Source: Heterodera schachtii
Taxonomy: Eukaryota > Nematoda > Chromadorea > Rhabditida > Heteroderidae
Reading direction: 5' to 3'
DNA length: 64,000 nt
NCBI GenBank assembly: GCA_023374025.1
Contig: SIJG01000030.1
Coordinates: 771,516-835,515, forward strand
The position numbers and the translations under genes were made by a program. Positions 39,001 through 48,856 of the stretch are shown piece by piece (position 1 is the stretch's first letter; every line of letters starts with the position of its first letter). The notes under the pieces are model-generated. The model was not told where the DNA came from. It saw nothing but the letters and a program-made list of their open reading frames with translations, and did not search any database.

Positions 39001-40110
39001 TCAAATTATTTTTAATAAGAGATTATTCATTGTTATATAAATGTACTGTAAAACCAATTTTTTATTTCAAAATTCAGAAAATTATTATTTATTTATTTAC
39101 AATTTAGAAATGCTCAAGCATTTGAGTTATGAAACAATAAAGCCTAATAGTTATGCTTTTTTTAATTTTACTGATTAAGTATTTTAAATATGTTTCTGGT
39201 TTTATTTTTGTTTTTTCTACCACCTCCTCCTCCAGTCTATAAAGGCTTTACATACTCTCAAATTGCATTTAATCTTTATTTATTATATTATTTCATTAAA
39301 TTACTTATTTTTCTAATTTGATGTTGGTATTTCGTTTTCGATCTTTTAAGGATTTTTATCCATATTCTTGCCATCTTGTGTTGGAAAGGCCGCTTTTATT
39401 TTTATATTACGAACCTGAAATGAAAGACATTTTATTTGATTAAAATTTTTGTTATGATATTCACAATTTTCGTTTTAATTTCTTGGTTTTTTAGCTTTTT
39501 AAAGTAATTTAAAATTGTAATTTGTTAAAAACACCACATTCATTTCTGATATATATGGCCATGGCCATTGCATTTTTCAAAATACATTATTTTTAATTTA
39601 ATTGCTTTTTAAATTATAATTTTTTTTTAAATTTTTTCATATTTAATGCTAAAGACCAATATTGTTTAATATTTTTTTAAGGTGAATCAAATAAATTATT
39701 AAAAAATTTGAATTTGCTTTTATTTTTTATTATGCTTTTTCAACATAAATTTATTGTCTTAAATTAAAAATCTAAGTGAATATATGTTGAACCACATTTA
39801 TTTAGACACATTAGGTATTAGCAAATTCATGTCCTCTTGCTGGTTAGTTTCCATTTTATTAGGTATTGGTTTTCATTTTACCATTTTATAATGTATAACT
39901 ATATAAATTATATATAACTATATAAAACATACCGTATCATTATAAAGAGATGGGGTTTCGCTTTAATTTATGAACCTTTCGTTTGTTTTTAAAGAATATT
40001 ATTTCAATATTTTTAATAGCATTGTAAAAACGGTTCTATTTTTAAAAACAATTTTTTGGAATATGATTATGCAATTTGTGTTTGATCTAAATTATTAAAT
40101 ATATTATTTT
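36020..40110. other. T-rich gene-poor sequence
   Basis: No supportable gene. A short direct repeat with the words GTTTCATTGTCACTTTTT and GGTTCATTGTCACTTTTT lies at about 37496 and 37740. Otherwise this is A/T low complexity with long T runs, ending where the LTR retrotransposon begins. Confidence 0.55.
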
Positions 40111-40119
40111 AAAAAGATA

Positions 40120-40411
40120 TGATGAAAGTAAAGCAAATTGGTTAAGGGTAAGATGAGTAAGGGTCAGGATAAGAATGGAAAAAGAATGGTTAAAAGCGAG
40201 AGGCAATTGGTGAGCTTAAATACTGACATAATGGGAGGGGCCAAGCGAGTGACATTAAAAATGGTTGGCCAAAGAGAAATGGGAAAATAGGTCAACGTTG
40301 AGTGATGGATTTGTGGATGAATGGCAAAGGAAATGTTTTGAGGCAAAAATAAGAAAAGGGAAAATGCCCGAAAAATCCAAAATGAAAACTGAACTGAATC
40401 GAAACCCAACA
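40120..40411 (-). mobile_element. Long terminal repeat (3' LTR) of a Ty3/Gypsy-type element
   Basis: Read on the minus strand, the LTR starts TGTTGGGTTTCGATTC at 40411, directly after a purine tract, and probably ends ..TTTACTTTCATCA near 40120, giving about 292 bp with TG..CA ends. A promoter-like TATTTAAG lies at about 40219-40212. The 3' boundary is a best guess because no second LTR is present for alignment. The overlapping + frames (40265-40771) are antisense shadows. Confidence 0.5.
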
Positions 40412-40426
40412 TTCCTCCCCTCCTCC
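40412..40426 (-). other. Polypurine tract
   Basis: Minus-strand GGAGGAGGGGAGGAA sits immediately before the TGTTGG start of the LTR, the standard position of the plus-strand primer site in LTR retrotransposons. Confidence 0.6.
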
Positions 40427-40787
40427 ATGAGTCTCCCGCGCACCTTTTCTTGGCACACATCCGTCAATGAGCAAACTGCGATGGACCGCTCCATGGTGAT
40501 GCCCGCGATCATGTCCACGTCCGTTACCGTACGCGCCACGTCCAAAGCCTCGTCCTGCCCCACCGCCTCGGCCTCCACGATGGTTCCAACCGCGTCCACG
40601 GCGACAACTCCAACAGTCGCAATTCTGCGACACATGCGGCCCGTTTGCACCCTTTCATTCCTTCTCCAACTGGCGTACCAAGTAGTTCACGCGCTTCCAA
40701 GTGCGTACTGCGCAACTTCTTCCCTAACAGAAGTTTATTTTCCATCATCTCAAGATCATTCATTGGCGTAGAGTTTTCGTTGCTCAT
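40427..40787 (-). pseudogene. Gly/Arg-rich region between integrase and polypurine tract
   Basis: One minus frame reads GPHVSQNCDCWSCRRGRGW followed by RGG/GRG-type repeats and a His-rich HDRGHHHG segment. This resembles a nucleic-acid-binding, Gag-like basic domain with a partial CCHC-like end (H-x4-C). The frame is closed upstream by a TGA. Another frame from an ATG at 40787 begins MSNENSTPMNDLEMMENKLL and stays open to 40524. A frameshifted or rearranged coding region is likely. Its position after integrase is unusual for a Gag-like segment. Confidence 0.4.
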
Positions 40788-40956
40788 TTAATTTAGCCTT
40801 CAAATTGGAAAAATGCTTTTGCTTTAAATAATTGAACACATTAATGGTATGGGGACATTTAATAAGGCACAAAAAAATTTTTTTTTAATTATTATTTTTA
40901 AAAAAATTTTTTTTATGGGATTGGTGGATATATACAAAGTGCATTTATGTGTTTTA

Positions 40957-41280
40957 TTAATGATGTCGAGTGACTGCGCGTCGCGCTTTTAACTGGTCCA
41001 AATGGGCACTTTTGCTAATGGAGCATCCTTCAGGCTCCACCTCCCAAATTCTTTCACCAATGGGGCGCAATAAAACAACAGGCGTCCATTTACCATTTGG
41101 CTCTTTTACCCAAACCAAGTCTCCGGGCTCAAAGTTTTTCGTTATCAAATTTCTTTCACGATTTGCCTCGGGCAACAGACGCCTTTTTCGCTTAATGGCA
41201 CTTGCTGACAATTTTATTTTATCCAACTCGGTACGCAATTCTCTTTTCCTTCTTTGAAGGTGCAAACAAACCTTCGTTCT
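40957..41280 (-). pseudogene. Ty3/Gypsy integrase C-terminal domain, 5'-truncated pol
   Basis: A 107-codon open segment contains FEPGDLVWVKEPNGKWTPVV, then the pattern ERIWEVEPEG, and HLDQLKAR near the end. The order GDLVWV..W.P..(L/I)......(Y/W).V......H.DQL(K/R) is the signature of the SH3-like integrase C-terminal domain of Ty3/Gypsy (Metaviridae-type) retrotransposons. It ends at a TGA or other stop shortly after RRAVTRHH. All upstream pol and gag are absent: a stop codon precedes it and the sequence changes to A/T-rich and then polypyrimidine repeats. It is an inactive 5'-truncated copy transcribed on the minus strand. Confidence 0.8.
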
Positions 41281-41397
41281 TTAATATAATAAAAAATTAT
41301 AAATTAAGTAGATTTGGAAATAATCCTACTTTATGATAAATCCCAATTTTTAATTCTTTCTTTAATATAATAAGTAGTAAATGACGTAAAATCTGGC

Positions 41398-42096
41398 CCC
41401 AAATCCGCCTCCAACTAACCCCCTCTCCTCCGTCTCCTTTTCCTCCCTCCGACCAAATACCCCTCACCCTCCCACTTCCCTCACCTTCTTCAATTAAACA
41501 TAATCTTCCCGCTTCTCTTTTCCCTGTCCCCATTCGTTTCCTTCGCTTCGCCATTTGACCCTCGACTAAATTTCCGTTCACCTTTTAATGGATTCGTCAA
41601 TGTTCCCCGACACCCCCCCCCACCCGCCGCTGCCCAGGCTGTACTTCTCTGCAAAGATTGCACAAATTGATTAGGAAAAAATAAATTGAAAATGAGAAAA
41701 TTCCCCCCCCCCCCCTCCCTTCCCACTTCTTTGTTGCCTTTCTTTGATGCTCTCTCCCCTTTCTCTTCATCTGACGCGCTAATTAATTCGGCACCCCCCC
41801 CCCCCACCATACTTCTGCGCAACGATTGCGCAAAATTGATTAAAAAGGATTTTTTCATTTTTTTCATTTTTTCATAAAATTTTTCATTTTTTTCAAATAT
41901 TTCCTTTTTTTGGGGGGGGGGGGGGTGGGATTTTCTTTCAGTTAAATTTATCCGAAGTACATAACCACCCCCGCTACAACTCCCATCATTTCTTGGCCTC
42001 GAAAAATCCGCCCCCAATTAACCCCCTCTCCTCCGTTTCCTTTCATCCCTCCGACCAATCACCCCTCACCCTCCCACTTCCCCCACTTTCTTCAAT
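41398..42096. repeat. Duplicated polypyrimidine block with poly-C and poly-G runs
   Basis: A ~95-bp segment at 41401-41496 (AAATCCGCCTCC, then CCCCCTCTCCTCCGT, CTCCGACCAA, CCCCTCACCCTCCCACTTCC) recurs at 42004-42096. Between them a second pair recurs about 180 bp apart: poly-C, then TACTTCTCTGCAAAGATTG or TACTTCTGCGCAACGATTG, then CACAAATTGATTA or CGCAAAATTGATTA (41612-41680 and 41791-41845). Poly-C runs lie near 41704 and 41793 and a poly-G run near 41915. The minus-strand frame 41490-42017 translates these repeats and is probably not a gene. Confidence 0.7.
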
Positions 42097-42386
42097 CAGT
42101 GTTGCGCGGAGACGTGTAAATTAAACAAACAAAGAAATATATAACCATTTTAAAGGCCTACCATACAAAAAATTAAGATTATTTCCCATTTTTATTGTAA
42201 AAATCTAAAAATAATTATGCAAAGGTGGCTAACTGAAAAAAATCACGAAAGTACCCCCCCCTCATCATTTTTTTCATTTACCTCCCCCTTTTTCCATAAT
42301 CCGTTCTTTTACATTAAATTTTAACAAATTTATTTATTCAACTAAACACATTTTTTTCAACAAATATCGTTTTCGCCTGTATTCAC

Positions 42387-42480
42387 ATGGACCGTGGCCG
42401 AAGCATATTCCGTCTTTCGAACTCATCAATGGCATCAGCACAGTCGCAAAACGAAGCCGGTATCCTTTTGAAAAAAACAT
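42387..42480 (+). CDS. Putative first coding exon of a small + strand gene
   Basis: An ATG at 42387 opens 31 codons (MDRGRSIFRLSNSSMASAQ...AGILLKKT) ending in a textbook donor, CAT/GTAAGTATA, at 42480/42481. One base of the next codon is left over. The GC-richer composition contrasts with the T-rich sequence that follows. The nearest good acceptor (TTAAATTTCAG at 42620-42630) would give an immediate stop. The acceptor at 46178 restores a Cys codon and an open frame. The peptide is Ser/Arg-rich and unrecognised. Intervening exons could have been missed. Confidence 0.4.
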
Positions 42481-45400
42481 GTAAGTATATTTTATTTTTT
42501 TGGGTACCAGGAATTAGCGGTTGACGGATAGTTCTAAATGAATAGATAAGCGTAATATAAATAAAAATAAATTATGAAAAAAATTATTTAAATAGAACTT
42601 TTTAGCATAATTTTTTTTATTAAATTTCAGCTTAGGATTTATAAAAATCTAAATTAAAGCTCATGTACAATGGTTCAACCAATTTTCTTTCTTTATCCAT
42701 GTATGTTTGCATCTCATTGTTCCTCATTCATTTTATTCATTATTAAATATATTTATTATTTCAAATTTTATTTATAATATTAGAATCAAAGATTTCAGGC
42801 TTTAATAATAATTCATTGAAATTTCCTACATTGAACTGAAATTTTTCTTCTTTATTAATTTACATTTAGATTTAATTTAATAAATTATAAAAGAATTTTT
42901 CCATAGTTTTTGACAACACCATTTTAAAATAATTGATTACTTTTTAAGTATCATTTAATATTATAAAAACCAATCCTTTTTTAATATGTTATTAAAATTT
43001 TTATAAGTAATGATTTCTTCATTCTAATCTGGCCAAAAAAAATTGATTGAAATCTTGAGAGTTAGCTTATCGACCTTTAGGGGTATTTTTCGCTTTTTTT
43101 TGCAGTTTTCTTGTTAAAACTTGCCAAAAATGGCCAAAATATGGACTAAAAACACAAAAATAGAATATAAAAAGATAATTGCATCTTTTGTTTAAATGGA
43201 TTTATTTATTGGATTGATGCTTAAGATATTTTTAATTTTTATAATACGGAAAAAATTTTTATACAATCTTGAACATTTTCTCAATTTTTAGCCACTTTCT
43301 GCACTATTTCTTTCTTCGTTCTTAATTTCCATTTCCTTTACCTTTTTTTATAAAAACATTCATAATTTGTCATTGGTAGGGACTCCTTTTTTAGGCAAAT
43401 GCCTAAAATTTTTTTCACACTTAATACGCACATATAAGAATGAAAAAAGCATTTTCCGCTTGGTATGGGGTGTCTACGATGACTCTTATAATGCCTTTTC
43501 GGCGTTTTTGTGCCTAAGGTGCCTATTTTAGGGTTTTTGAAAAAATCCTTAACAAAAATGCATTAACGAAAAATACAACACCTAAGAATTTGTCCGAGAA
43601 AAATTTCGAAGATACACTCCTATGAATTTAAAATTTTGACAAAAATTGATTGACCAAATTTAATATTTTTTTTCTTAAAAATTTTTGGTTTTAAATTTGT
43701 TCTTTTCGAAAAACGTTAAAATATTTAATAATTTCATTTACAATTGAAAATTTTATGTGCTTTGCTAAGTAAAAAGCATTAATAAAAAATTTTTTATTTG
43801 CCTTTTTAGGATTTTTGTGCCTTCTAGGTGTCTATTTCGCGATTTTTTGTGACTAAAATTGGAATCCCTAGTCATTTGATATAATATCATAATAAAAAAT
43901 TTTTCCACGAAATTTGTTCATTAGCAGAGATTTTTATACCTATGTACTTAAAATCTTGTAATATCTAAGTACATATTACATTTCTTGTTTTGGGGTATTT
44001 TTTTAAAATATTGACACAAATAGGATTTGTTTTTTATTTGTTTATTTTTGCAAAAATTGCAATTTATGAAAATCTTTTAACAAGTAGAGCCATAATTTAC
44101 TAATTTATTTTTCCATAAAAATTGATTTGACAGTAATTATTTCTTTTTAAAATATTTTGATTTATTTTAAATTATTTACTTGCTTATTCTTTTAAATTTC
44201 ATCATTATTTCATCATTTTAATCTTTTTATGTAAATAATAAATTAATTTTTCATCATAATTATTTTTGTATTACAAAAAAGGTTTGTTAAATATTCGAAC
44301 TAATTTATTATTTAATATTGCTAATTACATTATTACTTTTTTGAGGTTTTATTGCAATATGTATGAAATGTTGGATTTCCTTTTAAGCTATTAAAAGATT
44401 TATTATATAATTTATTTTGGCTTTTTTTCATTTTTTCTCTTCGATTATATTACCATTTTTGACCAGATTCCATTTTATTTTAAATTTTTATCTCCTTATT
44501 TCTTTATTAAACAAAATCTATTAATTATTCATTTTTTAAAATTAATTTTGTTCATTTTTTATGTTAATCTCCTTCTTTGTAAATTTTTTCATTTATTTTG
44601 GTCAGTTTTATTATGTTTTTGCGATTAATACTTCTATTATTGAGATTAATTGCGTCAGGGGCCAAGGCGGATGCTTATGGTTGTAGCCAACCCCGTTGAT
44701 TAGCCGGTCATCAATTCCTGATTTATGAATTTAAATTATTTAATAAACTTGGACAGAGCATTTAAATAGTTTTTAATTATTATTTTAAAAAATCTTAATT
44801 TTATCAGTTTAGAGTTAAATTATAATTTCATTCGTTTTGAGTTAAATTGTAATTTCATTTTAGAATCTTTAATTATGCATATTTATGATTTGATGCCTTT
44901 ATACCAATATAATTCGGAAAGTTGGTATAAAGAAAGTTTTCTGGTTAATTTTGGATCAAGATTTTATTGGTGGTTTTGATTTAAAAATTTTATTTTAATT
45001 AATATATTGATTATAATTGTTTTTTTTATTTGGTTCGGTGTTGTTACTTGCTTTATAAAATTTCGCATAAAACGTAATTTATATTCTTTCATTAGTTTCC
45101 AAGTATCTTTGAAACAATTGGCGACGAAATCGTTGATCAAATTGATGAGACAAAAATGTTGGCTTTTATATTTAATTTTTATTTAATATCAATATTTAGA
45201 TTGCTTTGAAGAATTTACTTATCAATTCTCAGTAATATATTCTTTTTTTCTTTATTTCTATCTAATATAATTAATCGCTTCATTTTTTCGCAATCAGCTT
45301 TTCATGCTTAGTCTTCTCTCATGTTGTTAAAAGTTGTTTACAAAATATTTCTCTGATTTTTACTTAATTGCATCATTTTCTTAATTTTTTCTGATTTGTT

Positions 45401-46178
45401 TTAATTTGGTCATGACTTTGAAATCTTTATCATTTTTCGTGAATTTTTGGTAACTTTAAAGGATTTTTCCCATCTTTTAAAAATACGAAAAAACGATTTT
45501 ATTATTTCTCCGTTCATAAAATATTTTAAATCCCACAGAATCCTCAAAATTTGATCTTCAAATCTTAAATTTATTTAATGATTTCATTCCTGTGATTCAA
45601 TGTTCAGTAACTTGAAATGATTTTATAATGTAACTTCCTTTTTTTGAATTTTTTTCTTAATTTAGTTTTATTATTTATTAATTTTAGAGGATTTTACGAA
45701 TGTAAATTTTTATTGAAAATTCAAAGTTTACAAGAAGATGTTTAACCTTTTTTAAATTTATTATTGAATTTTTGCGTACTTAATATTTCATTGTTACAGT
45801 CATTATTATAAATGATTCTATTGTTTCCCATTTATTTAAAACTTTTAAATTCCTCACATTCATTAAAATTCGGCTTCATTCTCTCCAATCGTCTCCTGGT
45901 TCCGATAAGGATGAGTCCAACTTTTTTTTGTCCAATATTGAACTTTTCATTTCAACTAAACAATAACTACTTAGTTTATTGTTAATTTGCTTTTTTATAT
46001 TTGGCTTACTAATAAAATTGGTATTTAAAGTGTTAATTTTAGGGTTTTCGGTTTCGCATAATTCTCTATATTCGATCAGTATGTTTTTGTAAATGCAAAA
46101 TATTTTTACGTTAATAAATAATTAATGGTTTCATTAATTTTTCCCGCGCAAATACATGTATTATATTACTTTTTGTAG
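42481..46178 (+). other. T-rich stretch, proposed long intron carrying a transposon
   Basis: The sequence is T-rich in the + direction, as expected for an intron of a + strand transcript. It contains the MITE at 43377-43870. A GC-richer patch near 44655-44715 (CAGGGGCCAAGGCGGATGC) has no clear frame. No other exon could be supported. If the proposed gene is wrong, this is intergenic. Confidence 0.35.
43377..43870 (+). mobile_element. hAT-like MITE with near-perfect 8-bp target-site duplication
   Basis: The element starts TAGGGACTCC and ends GGAATCCCTA, which pair as 10-bp terminal inverted repeats with one mismatch. It is flanked by GTCATTGG (43369-43376) and GTCATTTG (43871-43878), a 7-of-8 match, the duplication length typical of hAT insertion. 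The 494-bp interior has family words (GTGCCTAAGGTGCCTATTTT, AACAAAAATGCATTAACG) but no transposase, so it would depend on enzyme supplied elsewhere. Confidence 0.8.
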
Positions 46179-46243
46179 GCCTTAAACGCTTAGCAAATTC
46201 GATCAAAGGGTCCACCAAAATGCACACTTTGGAATTTCAATAA
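46179..46243 (+). CDS. Putative last coding exon of the small + strand gene
   Basis: An acceptor-like TTACTTTTTGTAG ends at 46178. In the phase that matches the donor at 42480 the exon continues the frame through a Cys codon, then LKRLANSIKGSTKMHTLEFQ and TAA. The other frames close at once. Joined with 42387-42480 this would make a basic peptide of about 52 residues. The phase match is suggestive but not strong evidence, since one in three would match by chance. Confidence 0.35.
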
Positions 46244-46799
46244 ATTGTACAGTAATTAATCCCAGTGATTAGTCCTACCATAAATAATTTGTCGCTAAAA
46301 GCAAAGCCACGCATGAGGACGCAACTAAATTTAACTCAAGTTTAAATTCAATTTTAATGCTTTTCAATTTAAATATTTAAATTTTATTAAACGATTATTA
46401 CATTTCACTGATTCCACTGAAAATTAAATTCTCTATAAGAAAAGTATTCTTCACATAGAAAAATTCGTAAATTGAGAAAATCCAAAATTTTTTTCATTTT
46501 CTTCAATTAAGTTGAACTTAATAATAAAATAAAAATTCATTTTTTTTCTTGACACTAACAATATCAATGAAAAAGTCAAAGCGAGATTATTGCAGACAGA
46601 ACAGTTGAAAAGTATTAATAAACTAATTTCCCATTTATTTTTAAAAATATTTTCAATTGATCTTAATTATAGCGCGGGCATTAAAAATGGAAGCAAAACC
46701 ATTCTTAAACCCATTAAAATTCAATTTAAAATTGACCAATTGAGAAACTCCGTTAATGCGCCGCATAAATTCCCCAATTAAAATCTGCTTTTTCTACTA

Positions 46800-46899
46800 T
46801 CATTTGCGGTGGTAGCATCTCTCTTTTGCATCCACACAATAACACAGGTCGTCAAGTTTCTCCAATTTAGTAGCACATTTGTTGCTGACCATACCCACT
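46800..46899 (-). CDS. Putative minus-strand terminal exon, Cys-rich
   Basis: On the minus strand TTTTTCTACACGTTCAG is a strong acceptor ending at 46900. The following frame gives GMVSNKCATKLEKLDDLCYC, then VDAKERCYHRK and TGA at 46802-46800. Four Cys in 30 residues and natural-looking codons suggest real coding. A second frame is also open (WVWSATNVLLNWRNL.. continuing past 46800), so the reading frame is not certain. The upstream exon may be at 47224-47526. No family is recognised. Confidence 0.35.
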
Positions 46900-47223
46900 C
46901 TGAACGTGTAGAAAAACCAATTTTCGTTGATTTTTAATTGTATTTAAAATAAAATATTAATAAGTTTCCGCTTTTCCCTTTTCACTCACTCGACGCCCTT
47001 AACAAATGCGTACGAAAAAAACCTTATGAAATAATAAATAATAATTTGGGTTAATTGGAATAAATTAGAAAAAATAAAAATTGTGGGCTTCCAACAAGCA
47101 AAAAATGGCCTATTTGAAAAATATGACTAGCGTAATTTGAAATTGACTTAGAAATGACGAGTGAAAATATAATTTCATGAAAATGCCTTCAGGCCTTCTC
47201 AGAGAATTAAAATGGAAGAAAAT

Positions 47224-47526
47224 TCAAAAAAATTTATTACTTTGCTTTCCAAGTAACTGCGAAAGCACGGGATGAGATCGGCACGGCCTCGAAGCAAAAA
47301 CACATGAGTGATCATTGATAAGAGGATTGGCGTACTCTTCCGTGGATAAAAGTGCCCGCATTCGCTTGCGCATTCTTTTGCACGCTTCGCCAGTCATTTC
47401 GCCAATAGCCAAAAATCCGTCGGCAACAACCGCTGCTGCCTTGACCATAAAATGATAATGAAATGTTAGCCGGCTGCTTGTCATGAAAAGAGCCAATTTG
47501 GAAACCCTTCCCCCTTTCTTGGTCAG
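47224..47526 (-). CDS. Unrecognised 100-codon coding-like segment
   Basis: The minus frame is open from 47526 to a TGA at 47224 and includes MVKAAAVVADGFLAIGEMTG, EACKRMRKRMRALL and STEEYANPLINDH. Base composition is balanced and GC-richer than the region. The acidic/basic and hydrophobic alternation is typical of a globular protein. Upstream, TTTCTAG near 47550 resembles an acceptor, but all frames close between it and 47526, so a frameshift or another start is needed. A GTAATA donor-like word lies near the end. A shorter frame on the same strand (47312-47530) overlaps and is treated as a shadow. Confidence 0.4.
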   Translation of the reverse strand: MTKKGGRVSKLALFMTSSRLTFHYHFMVKAAAVVADGFLAIGEMTGEACKRMRKRMRALLSTEEYANPLINDHSCVFASRPCRSHPVLSQLLGKQSNKFF

Positions 47527-47589
47527 TCAATTAAGAAATAACGGTACCTAGAAAGGCGGGATGAACGACATTAAAAGTTAATTACTACG

Positions 47590-47770
47590 CCAAGTGTATA
47601 GAAATCCATTTTTTAATGCTCATATTTGCGTTATTTCCATTTTTATTTCTATTTTTTGTCATTTTTCCAAAAAAGCCTCTGTTAGAACGGCACCCATCAG
47701 GCAAATTCGCCTTTTTGAATGCTTACGACTGCAAAAATTTCCGAAAAAGTCATTCATTTATGAAAGATTC
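47590..47770 (+). mobile_element. Fragment of the repeat family also at 35684-36010
   Basis: The words TTTTTCCAAAAAAGCCTC, GTTAGAACGGCACCCA and AAATTCGCCTTTTT match 35886-35935 in order. No ends are preserved. Overlapping short frames are artefacts of the repeat. Confidence 0.45.
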
Positions 47771-47799
47771 CTTTACATTAGCATTTACTGACACAATTG

Positions 47800-48090
47800 T
47801 CATCCTTAGTGATGACAAAGAATTCAAATGAAGGATTGGCAAAAGCATGAAATGTGGGAAAATCGAAGAAGTTTTGTTGAATGTTTATAAAATTTATATG
47901 CAAAATGGCATTCCGAAGATTTTGGCGAAACGGGCTTTTGCTTTCTAGGCGAGAGATAATGGAGAAATGGAAAAGAGAAGGAAGGGTCAACGAAATTCAG
48001 TTCTTCATTTTAATTCAAATTTTGATTATTTTCGGATTATGTTTTACCATGTTCTTTTTGCAAATCAAAAATTCGCATCCGTTATAAAAT
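47800..48090. other. Coding-like segment, strand and frame unresolved
   Basis: Several frames are open: a + frame reading KCGKIEEVLLNVYKIYMQNG to a stop near 47949, a + frame 47881-48087 with a hydrophobic C-terminal segment, and a minus frame 47778-47990 ending FFVITKDDNCVSKC. Composition is balanced, like the neighbouring gene-bearing DNA. I cannot choose between them, and no splice pair was convincing. Confidence 0.25.
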
Positions 48091-48118
48091 TCTTTGAGTC
48101 TAAGCTAATTTAAATCCG

Positions 48119-48338
48119 TCGTTTGGCACCGCATTGGATGTGTTTGAGGCGGGGGAGGGAGAAGGGGAAGGGAAAGGGTGGCACTGCCCGGCAAGAGAGT
48201 GCCCGGGACTCTATCGAATTGCATTGCCACAACACGGACCAGTATTGGAACAGTCATAGCTTTCCGACATCCCGGTTTGGTGTTGGTCGGTGGATGATGG
48301 GGCTAAAGTATTGTTAAAAAATGTTTGCCAATAAAAAG
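48119..48338 (+). other. GC-rich islet ending in a strong splice donor
   Basis: A G-rich run (GGCGGGGGAGGGAGAAGGGG) is followed by coding-like DNA. The + frame includes TARQESARDSIELHCHNTD and FGVGRWMMGLKYC before a stop. A minus frame including MTVPILVRVVAMQFDRVPG is also open. A + strand donor AAAAAG/GTAAGC at 48338/48339 follows the short frame ATG-TTT-GCC, suggesting a + strand 5' exon. The two strands cannot be separated from sequence alone. Confidence 0.3.
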
Positions 48339-48856
48339 GTAAGCAGAATGCAATTTTATTAATATTACAACACGAAAGAATAAATTAAATTTATTTTTAA
48401 TTGTTTTTTTATTTATTATTAAACTTTTTTGCCCCTTTCCTCCCTCCGGGACGAATTGGTGAAAATGTTGAAAAAAAGAAAGAACGGTTGATTAAAGTGA
48501 CGAGGGATAAATAAATGTTTAAAGTATTTAATTAGCCAAATTACTGTCCATTTCAATTAATTTAATAAACTCAGCAAATGCAACTGTAAAGTAAATGATA
48601 AAAATAACTTTTTGCAAGAACAAAAACACCAAACTATTTACTTTTGAAAATTCTATTTTTTTGTTAATTTTCCCTCAATTCGACATAATCAATTTTTCTT
48701 TTTCTTTCGCTGCATTTTATTTCTCACAAAATATTATTAATTGATTACTCTTTTTAGCCATCTTTTTCCCATAAGAATGAATATTTTTATATCCATTTCA
48801 TTCAATTAACAACCCTAGTAATAATTCCCTATTGCTAATTTCTGCTAGTTCTCTTC

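Noticed and set aside
40265..40771. The longest + strand open frame of the window (168 codons)
   Set aside because: It runs antisense through the LTR, polypurine tract and Gly/Arg-rich region of a minus-strand retrotransposon. Its Thr/Ser-rich second half is the complement of the RGG-coding DNA.
41490..42017. 175-codon minus-strand frame
   Set aside because: It translates the polypyrimidine repeat units and homopolymers. Its internal peptide repeats simply mirror the DNA duplication.
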